Positions 6,717 to 14,491 of a stretch of 20,126 nt of DNA are shown piece after piece (the first letter of the stretch is position 1; the number at the start of each line of letters is the position of its first letter). A program made the translations under genes and the position numbers. The stretch comes from an uncultured Lachnospiraceae bacterium. GTDB lineage: Bacteria > Bacillota > Clostridia > Lachnospirales > Lachnospiraceae. The DNA lies in assembly GCA_910587955.1 (NCBI GenBank), contig CAJUNN010000050.1, positions 1 to 20,126 on the forward strand, in the 5' to 3' direction. Under the pieces are notes generated by a model, which saw only the letters and a list, made by a program, of their open reading frames with translations, was not told the DNA's origin and did no database searches.

Positions 6717-7702
6717 TTCTGCACATAAAAAGGCGTTGCAGCCGGATAATCCAGCCACTCTTTCAGTTCATCATCCAGACGGCAGATGGATACGGACGCG
6801 CCTGCCATCTCCATGGACGTGGCATACTCTCCCACAAAGGAGCGGTAAACCCTAATCTCCCTCTCCCCAAGCTGCGCAAGTACGTCATTTAATAAGATAT
6901 AAAGTTCTTCTACAGAAGTGGCTCCCAAGCCGTTGATCAGTACGGCCACCTCTTCCCCGGCCTCCACGGGCATGTCCTTTAGAAGCGTTTCCAGCGACTC
7001 CTCAGCAATCTTAGCGGAAGTGCGCACCGGCCCATTCCAGATCCCGGGTTCCCCGTGAATTCCCATTCCCATAGCCATCTCATTTTCTTCCAAGGTAAAA
7101 TTGGGATGGCCAATCTCCGGGATAATACAGGGAGTAAAGGCGAAGCCCACAGTCCGTGTGGCCTCCTTGGCCTTTTGGGCGGCGGCCGCCACCTCCGCCA
7201 GGGTTCCCATCTTGGCAGCCTTTGCCCCGGCTGCTTTATATAGGAAGAATATACCCGCAACACCCCGGCGCACTTCGGGCTCCCCGGAATTTACATCGTC
7301 TGCCCCCACCACAGTGCAGGTCTCGATATCTTCCATCTCACACAGCTCCGCCGCCATATCAAAATTCATAATATCCCCGGTGTAATTGCCGTAGAGGTAT
7401 AAAACGCCCGCCCCGGCCTCCACCTCTTTGCTGATCTCAAAGATCTGCTCTGCGGAAGGAGACTGGAAGACGCTTCCCACTCCGCAGCCGTCCAGCAGGC
7501 CTTCGCCCACATAGCCCAGGAAGAGAGGCAGATGCCCCGTTCCCCCTCCGGTGACAATGGCCACCTTTCCGGGAATCTTTTTGGCCGTGCAGTAGCACCG
7601 CAGATCTCCGTTTGCATACTTTACCTGATCCTTGTGAGCCGCGTAGATGCCCCGCAGCATGTCGTCCGTGTAGCCTTCCGGCCGGTTCATAATTTTTTTC
7701 AT
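6713..7702 (-). CDS. dhaK: DhaK-like substrate-binding subunit of a dihydroxyacetone-type kinase
   Basis: The product has 329 residues from ATG 7702 (MKKIMNRPEGYTDD), chosen for AAAGGAGAA about nine bases upstream. The length is normal for DhaK. Visible motifs are TGGGTGHLPLFLGYVG (residues ~51-66), GNYTGDIMNFDMA (~105-117) and GIHGEPGI, with H216 as the residue that covalently holds the ketone in known DhaK proteins. The classic GGGSGHEP has become GGGTGHLP, which suggests a substrate pocket different from E. coli DhaK. Related kinases act on erythrulose and other short ketoses, so triose or tetrulose phosphorylation is the best guess. The 4-base overlap with dhaL indicates coupled translation of the two subunits. 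Confidence 0.88.
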   Translation of the reverse strand: MKKIMNRPEGYTDDMLRGIYAAHKDQVKYANGDLRCYCTAKKIPGKVAIVTGGGTGHLPLFLGYVGEGLLDGCGVGSVFQSPSAEQIFEISKEVEAGAGVLYLYGNYTGDIMNFDMAAELCEMEDIETCTVVGADDVNSGEPEVRRGVAGIFFLYKAAGAKAAKMGTLAEVAAAAQKAKEATRTVGFAFTPCIIPEIGHPNFTLEENEMAMGMGIHGEPGIWNGPVRTSAKIAEESLETLLKDMPVEAGEEVAVLINGLGATSVEELYILLNDVLAQLGEREIRVYRSFVGEYATSMEMAGASVSICRLDDELKEWLDYPAATPFYVQK

Positions 7703-7731
7703 GGTTTCTGGTTCTCCTTTCTTTTCCTTTT

Positions 7732-8697
7732 TTATGCCCACCACATCTCTGTCCGTCCTCCGCTGATAATGCAGTTTTTAAGGAAATCCACTGCTTTTTC
7801 AAGGCCTTCCAGCCGATCCATGAGGCTGTCCTCATGTTCGATGCTCACGGCCCCGTCATATCCGGCCAGACGGAGAGCCGAAAAAATCTCTTTCCAATAA
7901 GCCCCGTCATTTCCGTACCCTACCGTGCGGAAGATCCAGGACCGGTTCCGCTCGTCACTGTAGTGCTTCGTATCCAGCACTCCGTTTTTCGCCCGGTTCC
8001 AGGGATCCATCTTTACATCTTTTGCGTGAACATGGTAAATAGCCTCTCCCAGCTCTCGGATCACGGCTGCCGGCTCCATGCCCTGCCACAGAAGATGGCT
8101 GGGATCAAAATTCGCACCGATGGCAGGACCTGCGGCAGCTCGCAGCCGCAGCAGGGTGTCCGTGTTGTAAACCATAAATCCCGGATGCAGCTCCAGGGCA
8201 AGTTTCGTCACCCCATACATACGGGCAAATCCGGCAAACTTGCTCCAATAGGGAACCAGCACTTCATTCCACTGGTAATCCAGGATTTTCAGATAATCGT
8301 CAGGCCAGGCACAGGTGACCCAGTTGGGATATTTTGCTCCCGGGTGATCTCCCGGACAGCCGGAAAAACAGGTTATAGTATCCACTCCCATCTCACCGGC
8401 CAGCCTTGCCGCATCACACATATCCCTGTGATATCCGGCTGCAAGTTCTCTGTCCGGATGAACGGGATTTCCATGGCAGGCAAAGGCGCTGATGGAAAGG
8501 CCGGAAGTCTCCATTGTATCTTTAAACTTCTTCAATTCCCAACGGTTCGCCAGCAATTCTTCCGGATCTGCGTGGGCTTTCCCCGGATAGCCGCCGCAGC
8601 CGATCTCCGCAGCCTCGATTCCCAGGCTGCGGTAATATTCCAATGCTTCCCCCAGAGGCTTATCATGAAGCATATTCGCAACAATGCCTATTTTCAT
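7732..8697 (-). CDS. Sugar phosphate isomerase/epimerase-type TIM barrel protein (second of three)
   Basis: The product has 321 residues. It is a xylose-isomerase-like TIM barrel protein with a complete metal set: E169 (LALELHPG), D198 and H201 (GANFDPSHLLWQG), H224 (YHVHAKD) and E287 (SIEHED). This superfamily includes isomerases, epimerases, the inosose dehydratase IolE and subunits of C-glycoside-cleaving enzymes. The family alone does not fix the reaction. ATG 8697 follows a modest GGGGGA site. It is 19 bases downstream of the second Gfo/Idh gene and 29 bases upstream of dhaK, a pairing that suggests it acts on the product of that oxidoreductase (inference). No signal peptide is present, so it is cytoplasmic. 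Confidence 0.85.
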   Translation of the reverse strand: MKIGIVANMLHDKPLGEALEYYRSLGIEAAEIGCGGYPGKAHADPEELLANRWELKKFKDTMETSGLSISAFACHGNPVHPDRELAAGYHRDMCDAARLAGEMGVDTITCFSGCPGDHPGAKYPNWVTCAWPDDYLKILDYQWNEVLVPYWSKFAGFARMYGVTKLALELHPGFMVYNTDTLLRLRAAAGPAIGANFDPSHLLWQGMEPAAVIRELGEAIYHVHAKDVKMDPWNRAKNGVLDTKHYSDERNRSWIFRTVGYGNDGAYWKEIFSALRLAGYDGAVSIEHEDSLMDRLEGLEKAVDFLKNCIISGGRTEMWWA

Positions 8698-8716
8698 ATG
8701 ATTTGTCCCCCACGGA

Positions 8717-9817
8717 TTATAGTTTCACCCACCGGCCTGTCCGGGCGCTCTCCCAGAGCTTGTCGCAAATCTCCATCTGATGGCAGCCGTCCGCAAAGGT
8801 GGCAAAAGGCTGCACCGGCTTTTCTCCCCGGATGGCCGCATACACGGCCGCGAAGTTGTGTTTGAAAGCATCGGGAAAGCCCTCTGTGTGGCCTGCCGGA
8901 TAGCCAATCACAGAAGCGGTGTCTCGGTGAGCCATTTTCGGATCCTTGACGAAAATCCGGTTTGTCTCCCCCCGGCAGCCCAGAAGCAGCTGTTCCACCT
9001 TTTCATTGTCCCACTCGGCCGACATTTTTGAACCGGATACCTGCAGGGTGGTCTGATTCTTCTTGCCGGAAAATACCATGGAAACCGCTCCGTTTCCCAC
9101 GGCGCCGCCGTCAAACCGGAGCATAAAATATGCCAGGTCCTCCGTATCCACCTCCATCTCCCGGCAGCCCTCCGGCGTTTGGTGCTTTCTCTTGGAATGT
9201 ACTGTTTTAAATTCCGCAAAAACCTCCGTTACCCTCTGGCCTGTCACATACTCCGCCAGATCGATCCAGTGAGATCCGATGTCCGAGACAGCCCTGGTTT
9301 TTCCGGATTTTTGGGAAAGAATCCTCCAATTAAAATCCGTGTCATACATAAGCCAGTCCTGAAGATATCCCCCTTGAACCGTGTAAATTTGCCCCAGCTC
9401 TCCGTCCTGCACCATATTTCTCAAATTGTGGATTACGGGATAATACCGGTTATGGAAATTGACCGCATGGACCAGGCCGCTTTTCTTTGCCGCTTCCTGC
9501 ATCTTTTTGGCCTCTTCTGCATGCAAAGCCAGGGGCTTCTCGCAGATTACATGGATGCCGCGGCTCAGGGCATAGAGAGCTGTCTCCATATGGAGATGGT
9601 TGGGCGTACAGATATGGACGCAGTCCGGCCTGCAAACGTCAATCATCTCTCTATAGTCTTCAAAAGCAGCCACTGCACCCAGCCTGGCCGCCTTCTCTTT
9701 CCCATTCGCCCGGCTCACAACAGCAGCCAGTTCCACATAAGGAAGTCTTCTCAAAGCCTCCGCATGGGCTTCTCCTATAAAGCCGGTTCCGATGACCGCC
9801 GCCTTTAATTTTCTCAT
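8717..9817 (-). CDS. Gfo/Idh/MocA family NAD(P)-dependent oxidoreductase (second)
   Basis: The product has 366 residues. The N-terminal Rossmann fold starts KAAVIGTGFIGEAHAEA (~5-21). The family EKPLA motif is at ~93-97, with K94 as the usual catalytic lysine. The C-terminal domain carries SDIGSHWIDLAEYV (D179, H183, D186), the usual substrate-side Asp/His set. The family oxidises or reduces sugar and cyclitol hydroxyls with NAD(P). ATG 9817 has AAAGGA about eight bases upstream. A 122-base spacer separates it from the PreA-like gene. The FHNRYYP segment resembles the one in many sugar 3-dehydrogenases, but I cannot fix the substrate. Confidence 0.87.
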   Translation of the reverse strand: MRKLKAAVIGTGFIGEAHAEALRRLPYVELAAVVSRANGKEKAARLGAVAAFEDYREMIDVCRPDCVHICTPNHLHMETALYALSRGIHVICEKPLALHAEEAKKMQEAAKKSGLVHAVNFHNRYYPVIHNLRNMVQDGELGQIYTVQGGYLQDWLMYDTDFNWRILSQKSGKTRAVSDIGSHWIDLAEYVTGQRVTEVFAEFKTVHSKRKHQTPEGCREMEVDTEDLAYFMLRFDGGAVGNGAVSMVFSGKKNQTTLQVSGSKMSAEWDNEKVEQLLLGCRGETNRIFVKDPKMAHRDTASVIGYPAGHTEGFPDAFKHNFAAVYAAIRGEKPVQPFATFADGCHQMEICDKLWESARTGRWVKL

Positions 9818-9939
9818 CTCAAATCCTTTCCTTTCCGCCCGCTTTCACGGCTGGCAGCTAAGCACGATCAGCCACGGGTAAACTGCCTGCCGGCGTCTTT
9901 TCTTTTGTTCTGCACGGTCTCCCATGCCGGCCGGACCGT
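9818..9939 (-). other. Intercistronic spacer between the PreA-like and second Gfo/Idh genes
   Basis: This is the longest coding-free gap inside the Gfo-to-cupin part of the operon. On the minus strand a 6-bp stem (ACGGTC/GACCGT, 9914-9939, 14-base loop) begins directly after the TGA at 9940. A second weak GGCTG/CAGCC pairing lies further on. There is no T tract and no convincing promoter. A 26-codon ATG frame is present but lacks a ribosome site. Confidence 0.4.
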
Positions 9940-11097
9940 TCATCCCTTTTTCTTCATCTCAATCACATCATTTCTGCACACGCTGGCACATAAACCGCAG
10001 CCGTCGCATTTATCCGGATCAATCTGCGGCCCCTCTTTTGTGTAGGTCAGGGCATCGTAAATGCAGAGCGGACTGCACTGGCCGCACTTTTTACATTTCG
10101 TCAAATCCGGTGATGCAAAATACCGGGTAACCCGGTCGTACTCTTCCATGGAGAGCATACGCCCGCTGGCTTTTCCGATGATATCAGAAATCTTTTCTAT
10201 TCCCATCCGCTCCATATACGCCTCCACCTGCTCCAGCATGGTGCGCACATAGCCGTATCCTTTCAGGTACATAACCGTACCGGCCTGGACACTGCTTGCG
10301 CCGGCCAGCAGGCATTTAATTACTTCCTCTCCGTTGGTCGCACCGCCCGTAGCGCTGATGGTTCCCTTTACCTTGGGATATGTAACGATAATCCAGCGAA
10401 GAACTGCATGCAGCGCCCAGGAGCCCCCGTGGCCTGCCACGCCTCCGTGGAGAATAGGCGCCATAGTATTTACATCAATGTCAATCCCGGTGGTGCGGTT
10501 GATCATGGTCAGTCCGTCCGCCCCTGCTTCGTCCAGGCACATGGCCGTGTACAGAGGATTTGCTACCTGGGCCGTCATCTTGGGGATCACGGGAATGTTT
10601 ACCTTTTCCTTGCAGAGCTTCAGCGCCGCAATGGAAATGGCGTGATTGTCGTTGCTGGGATCCCGGACCAGAAGCCCGGAAGGGCAGCTTGGCACAATTT
10701 CAACCGCATCCGCTCCCGCCTGCTGGCAGGACAGGGCATATTCTCCCCAGGTTTCCGGGTTGATGCAGTTAATGCTGGCGATAATGGGAATGGAGCAGCG
10801 CCTTTTGGACTGGTACACCGTCTCATAGTAGTCGTCCATTCCCCCGTGGTACGCCTGCTCGTAGCTGTAAAAGGTAGCGGAGGAAAATCCCGGAATCCCG
10901 CTCCTTATCACTTTAAATCTGGGGAAAGGATTGTAGCGCATAATCTCCTCCTCCTGCACCGATTTCAAGACCACGCCGGAATAGCCGCTCTCCTCGCACT
11001 TCACTGCCTGCTGCCAGTCCCGGGTCGCCCCCGTAGAAGCTGCCAGAATGGGGTGCGCAAGCTCGATTCCCGCATAGTTTACCTTCATATTTTTCAT
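9940..11097 (-). CDS. PreA/dihydroorotate-dehydrogenase-like flavoprotein with C-terminal 2[4Fe-4S] ferredoxin domain
   Basis: The product has ~385 residues from ATG 11097 (GTG 11103 is also possible; AAGGAG precedes both). Residues 5-310 read as a class-1 dihydroorotate dehydrogenase/PreA-type FMN barrel: HPILAASTG, LKSV (K45), ASIN (N110), IPKMT (K173), MIN (N200) and the SATGG phosphate loop (~249-253). Two 4Fe-4S motifs follow: C335, C338, C341, C345 and C364, C367, C370, C374. Dihydropyrimidine dehydrogenases carry an active-site Cys in a GLACGQDP-like loop; here the matching loop is shorter (SCPSGLLVRDP) and I find no Cys in that place. So it probably reduces or oxidises some other C=C or C-N bond, with electrons through the clusters. 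It sits between TIM-barrel and Gfo/Idh genes. Confidence 0.8.
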   Translation of the reverse strand: MKNMKVNYAGIELAHPILAASTGATRDWQQAVKCEESGYSGVVLKSVQEEEIMRYNPFPRFKVIRSGIPGFSSATFYSYEQAYHGGMDDYYETVYQSKRRCSIPIIASINCINPETWGEYALSCQQAGADAVEIVPSCPSGLLVRDPSNDNHAISIAALKLCKEKVNIPVIPKMTAQVANPLYTAMCLDEAGADGLTMINRTTGIDIDVNTMAPILHGGVAGHGGSWALHAVLRWIIVTYPKVKGTISATGGATNGEEVIKCLLAGASSVQAGTVMYLKGYGYVRTMLEQVEAYMERMGIEKISDIIGKASGRMLSMEEYDRVTRYFASPDLTKCKKCGQCSPLCIYDALTYTKEGPQIDPDKCDGCGLCASVCRNDVIEMKKKG

Positions 11098-11140
11098 ATT
11101 CACTTCTCTCCTTCCCCTTTTTAACTCTTCTCTTACTTCC

Positions 11141-12040
11141 CTATTCCAACGATTCCAAAATCCTCCGTATGTAATCTCCGCCCCGCTTCATGCCCTCTTT
11201 GGCATCCGGCAGATCCTGCGGCTGCCAGCGCCGCTCGTACTCCATGGACACCCAGCCGTCATAACCGGACTCCTTCAAGGTCTTTAAGATTCCCGGCCAA
11301 TCCAGAATACCGTCCCCCGGCACTCTGGAATAAACCGTCCGGTCCTCCTCGTTCACGTGAGACACCATGGTAAATTTAGGTTTCCTGGCCACGCCGCCCC
11401 GGTACACCAGATCCTTGCAGTGTACGTAATAAATCTTGTCTTTCTGCAGAGCAATGGCCTCCGGGTACTCTTCTGCCGGGAAAAAAGCTATGTTGGCCTG
11501 GTCGTAGAGAATGCCCACATTGGGGTGATCGATCTCCTTGATAATCTCTGCCGTCCGGGCCGCCGTGGTCGTCATAGTGCCGAAATGATTTTCCAGCACC
11601 AGGCGGATGCCGTGGGGCTTGCCGTAGTCTCCGCACTCCCGCATGGTCTTCACCAGCTGATTAAGCTTTTTCCCGTCCGGATCCGTCTCCCCGTCCACCA
11701 GCTTTCCGCCGTAGATTCTCACGTTTTTAGCTCCCAGAATTACGGCCATATCAATGACGCGCTTCAGCTCCTGTTCCGACTGCTCCCGCTCCGCCTCATT
11801 CAGGCTGTTGTACAAATTCATATAGGGAGTTACGCCGGAAACCTTCAGTCCCGCAGCGTCCGCCTTGGCCCGCACCTCTTTCACATATTCCATATCCGCG
11901 TCCAAGGGAATAGCGCACTTGTAGCCGTCCGTCTGGATGATAATCTCGATGCCCGCAAGACCAATCTCCGCAAACAGATCCATGGCCTCAAACAAGCTGT
12001 ACTCCGGCGTCCCCATGGTGTGTCCCGCAATCTTCATCAT
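11141..12040 (-). CDS. Sugar phosphate isomerase/epimerase-type TIM barrel protein (first of three)
   Basis: The product has 299 residues (ATG 12040; ATG 12037 is equally possible). It is a xylose-isomerase-like TIM barrel with the metal set E150 (LVLENHFG), D180 (GILYDQANIAFF), H207 (YYVHCKD) and E267 (SMEYERR). Upstream residues (GHTMGTPEYSLFEAMDLFAEIGLAGIEI) form the first strand-helix unit. Reactions in this superfamily include keto-sugar isomerisation, epimerisation and dehydration, so the exact step is open. It begins three bases after the stop of the first Gfo/Idh gene with only a weak G-rich site, so translation is probably coupled. The two look like consecutive enzymes on one intermediate (inference). 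Confidence 0.85.
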   Translation of the reverse strand: MMKIAGHTMGTPEYSLFEAMDLFAEIGLAGIEIIIQTDGYKCAIPLDADMEYVKEVRAKADAAGLKVSGVTPYMNLYNSLNEAEREQSEQELKRVIDMAVILGAKNVRIYGGKLVDGETDPDGKKLNQLVKTMRECGDYGKPHGIRLVLENHFGTMTTTAARTAEIIKEIDHPNVGILYDQANIAFFPAEEYPEAIALQKDKIYYVHCKDLVYRGGVARKPKFTMVSHVNEEDRTVYSRVPGDGILDWPGILKTLKESGYDGWVSMEYERRWQPQDLPDAKEGMKRGGDYIRRILESLE

Positions 12041-12043
12041 TTT

Positions 12044-13009
12044 TTAATGCCCCCATTCTTTTGTCATATCCGGCAGTCCGGCGGACTGCAGGATGCGGTT
12101 CATCAGCTGCATGGTCTTCAAAGCGTCCTCCGCACTGGTCAGCGGCTTCTGCCTGGTTTTGCAGCAGTCGATAAAGTGCCGGTCGCAGGGGCGGAATCCG
12201 ATGGCATCCAGATAATTGGACCATCCCTTGTGCAGAGGCGTAGAATTGCGCACTTCCTCATATTCCGGCCGGATGATGGTCAGGCGGTCGGGAGATTCCA
12301 CAATTACCGTCTTATTATCCCCGAACATTTCCACCCGCTCATACCACTGGCCTGCTTCCCGGCTGGCTCCCAGAAGTGCCAGGGAACCGTTCTCGAACTC
12401 CAGCTGGGCCGTACAAAGGTCTTCATAAAACCGATCGGACCATTTGGCCCTGGCCGTCACCTCCCCGCACTCGCCCAGGGCATAGCGCAGCATGTCGACC
12501 ATATGTATGGAATTTTCCAGGGTTGCCCGGTATTCCTTAAACTCCCTGCACTTGTGGGCCAGCACATAGTGGGGTGCCTTATCTTTAAATTCATCCAGCC
12601 CCCGCCGGAACACGGGAGAATAGCGGCGGTTAAAGGCCACCATCACGATGCGGCCGGAATTTTTGGAAGCCTCCGCCAAATACTCGCACTCCTCCATGGT
12701 ACTTGCCAGGGGTTTCTCAATCAAAACATCCAGCTTGGCCTCCAGAAGCGGAACCAGATATTCTTTCCGCACGGTCTTCGGCGTCAGAAGAACGGCCGCA
12801 TCCAAATCCTGATTCAGAAACTCATCAAAAGTTTTCACGGCCTTGCCGAAACCATACTGCCGGCAGGCCTGTTCCGCCTTCTCGTAGGTCCGGTTCATAA
12901 CCGCCGCTACCTCTACATCCTCAAAAGAGGAAAATACCGGGAAATGGGCGGAATGTGCAATGGAGCCTGCTCCGATAATGCCAATCCGCATTTTTTTCTG
13001 TTCGCTCAT
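12044..13009 (-). CDS. Gfo/Idh/MocA family NAD(P)-dependent oxidoreductase (first)
   Basis: The product has 321 residues. The Rossmann motif is RIGIIGAGSIAHSAHFP (~8-24), EKPLA is at ~98-102 (K99), and FNRRYSPVFRR (~126-136) and SIHMVDMLRYALGE (H169, D172) follow. Its C-terminal half differs clearly from the second Gfo/Idh protein in the operon (SDIGSHWIDLAEYV there), so the two are not recent duplicates and probably act at different steps. ATG 13009 has GGAGAG about nine bases upstream. It lies 13 bases after livF and three bases before the first TIM-barrel gene. It is cytoplasmic, with a likely NAD(H)- or NADP(H)-linked sugar or cyclitol oxidation. Confidence 0.86.
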   Translation of the reverse strand: MSEQKKMRIGIIGAGSIAHSAHFPVFSSFEDVEVAAVMNRTYEKAEQACRQYGFGKAVKTFDEFLNQDLDAAVLLTPKTVRKEYLVPLLEAKLDVLIEKPLASTMEECEYLAEASKNSGRIVMVAFNRRYSPVFRRGLDEFKDKAPHYVLAHKCREFKEYRATLENSIHMVDMLRYALGECGEVTARAKWSDRFYEDLCTAQLEFENGSLALLGASREAGQWYERVEMFGDNKTVIVESPDRLTIIRPEYEEVRNSTPLHKGWSNYLDAIGFRPCDRHFIDCCKTRQKPLTSAEDALKTMQLMNRILQSAGLPDMTKEWGH

Positions 13010-13022
13010 ATTTTTTCTCTCC

Positions 13023-13727
13023 TCACTTTCCTAAATATGCTTTTTTAATGGTGTCGTCATTGCGCAGCTTGTCGGAGGAGCCCTCCGCTACGATTCTTCC
13101 TGTCTCCAGCACATAGGTATAATCGGAAATCGCCATGGCCTTGCTGGCGTTCTGCTCCACCAGAAGGACGGTGATTCCCTGTTCGTTGATCTGTTTCACA
13201 ATTTCAAATACCTGGCTCACAACAATGGGAGCAAGGCCCAGGGAGGGTTCGTCCAGGAGCAGAATCTTCGGCTCCGCCATCAAGCCCCTGGCAATGGCCA
13301 GCATCTGCTGTTCGCCGCCGGAAAGAGTTCCGGCCATCTGGTTTTTCCGCTGTCCCAAAATGGGAAACAAATCATACATGCCGGGAATTTTCTTTCTGGC
13401 TTCCGCAGCCGGAATCCGGCAGCCGCCCATAATCAGGTTCTCCGTCACCGTAAGTCCGGCGAAGACCCGCCTTCCCTCCGGCACCTGGATAATACCGCTG
13501 TGCACCACCCGGTGGGCCTGGCCCGGCAGCGCTTTTCCTTCCAGGCAAAGAGTTCCGCTCTCCCTCTTTACCACTCCGCTGATAGCATTCATCAGGGTAC
13601 TTTTTCCCGCGCCGTTGGAACCGATGATGGATACAATCATTCCTTCCTCCACGCGGACAGAAACATCCCGCAGGGCCGAAATATGCCCGTAGCTTACCGA
13701 AAGATTGTCTACCTCGAAAAAGCTCAT
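13023..13727 (-). CDS. livF: LivF-type ABC transporter ATP-binding protein
   Basis: The product has 234 residues, normal for LivF. Walker A is GSNGAGKST (~36-44), the signature LSGGEQQMLAIARG (~135-148), Walker B KILLLDEPSLGLAP (~154-167), followed by VLLVEQN as in LivF proteins. It would form a heterodimer with LivG on the cytoplasmic face of LivHM and power uptake. The start overlaps the livG stop as ATGA (13724-13727) and has AGGAGGG upstream. It is classed as branched-chain-amino-acid-type by family only; the operon context argues for another substrate. Confidence 0.93.
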   Translation of the reverse strand: MSFFEVDNLSVSYGHISALRDVSVRVEEGMIVSIIGSNGAGKSTLMNAISGVVKRESGTLCLEGKALPGQAHRVVHSGIIQVPEGRRVFAGLTVTENLIMGGCRIPAAEARKKIPGMYDLFPILGQRKNQMAGTLSGGEQQMLAIARGLMAEPKILLLDEPSLGLAPIVVSQVFEIVKQINEQGITVLLVEQNASKAMAISDYTYVLETGRIVAEGSSDKLRNDDTIKKAYLGK

Positions 13728-14491
13728 ACCCCGCCCTCCTCTCCGAGATATGCTTTAATAACCTCAGGATTGTTCACGACCTTTTCCGGATCTCCCTCCG
13801 TCAGCAAATCTCCAAAGTTAATTACATAGATGTACTCGGAAAGCTCGTTCACCACTTTCATCCGGTGCTCGATAAAGAGAATTCCGAATCCGTATTTTTC
13901 CCGCAGCTTTAAGATCAGGGCAATGAACTCTTCGATCTCGCTGGGGTTCAGTCCCGCAGCCGGTTCGTCCAGCATGAGAAGCCGGGGCTCATTCACTATA
14001 GCCCGTGCCAGCTCTACCCGTCTCTGGAGGCCGTAGGGGAGGTTGAAGGGACTGGCATCCCGGTGTTCCTCCAGTCCTACCAAACGCAGGGCTTCCAGGG
14101 CTTTCTCCCGGTTGGCCTTCTCCAGCCTGTGCTTGGAAGGCAGGTGCAGAATAGCCGAGAAAATATTGTAATTGGTGGCGGCATCCAAAGCCGTCATCAC
14201 ATTCTCCAGAACCGTCAGGCCCTTAAAGAGCCGGATATTCTGGAAGGTCCGGGAAATGCCCAGCCGCGCGATCTTGTGCTGCTTCATGCCGGCAATGTTT
14301 TGATCCCGGAACATCACTTCCCCGGTGTCTACCGGATAAATACCGGAAATCAGGTTCAGCACGGTGGTCTTCCCTGCCCCGTTGGGACCGATAATCCCAA
14401 TGATCTGTCCTTCTTCTACTTTCAGGGAGACATCCTTTACCGCCTGTACGCCTCCGAAACTCTTTTGGATAGACTTAAGCTCCAGCAGCAT
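13724..14491 (-). CDS. livG: LivG-type ABC transporter ATP-binding protein
   Basis: The product has 255 residues, normal for LivG. Walker A is GPNGAGKTT (~35-43), the Q-loop region ISRTFQNIRLF (~79-89), the LivG-style signature LPYGLQRRVELARA (~151-164), Walker B RLLMLDEPAAGLNP (~170-183) and the switch His in LFIEHRM (H209). The usual LSYGQQRR reads LPYGLQRR here. The start codon shares one base with the livM stop (TAATG), and AAAGGGGGAG lies about six bases upstream. It works with LivF to drive the permease. Confidence 0.93.
   Translation of the reverse strand: MLLELKSIQKSFGGVQAVKDVSLKVEEGQIIGIIGPNGAGKTTVLNLISGIYPVDTGEVMFRDQNIAGMKQHKIARLGISRTFQNIRLFKGLTVLENVMTALDAATNYNIFSAILHLPSKHRLEKANREKALEALRLVGLEEHRDASPFNLPYGLQRRVELARAIVNEPRLLMLDEPAAGLNPSEIEEFIALILKLREKYGFGILFIEHRMKVVNELSEYIYVINFGDLLTEGDPEKVVNNPEVIKAYLGEEGGV

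Noticed and set aside
11357..13048. Long plus-strand open frame (563 codons) opposite the first TIM-barrel and Gfo/Idh genes
   Set aside because: Its translation has no recognisable family pattern, it crosses the boundary of two well-supported minus-strand genes, and it has no ribosome site. It is a mirror of high-GC third positions on the other strand.
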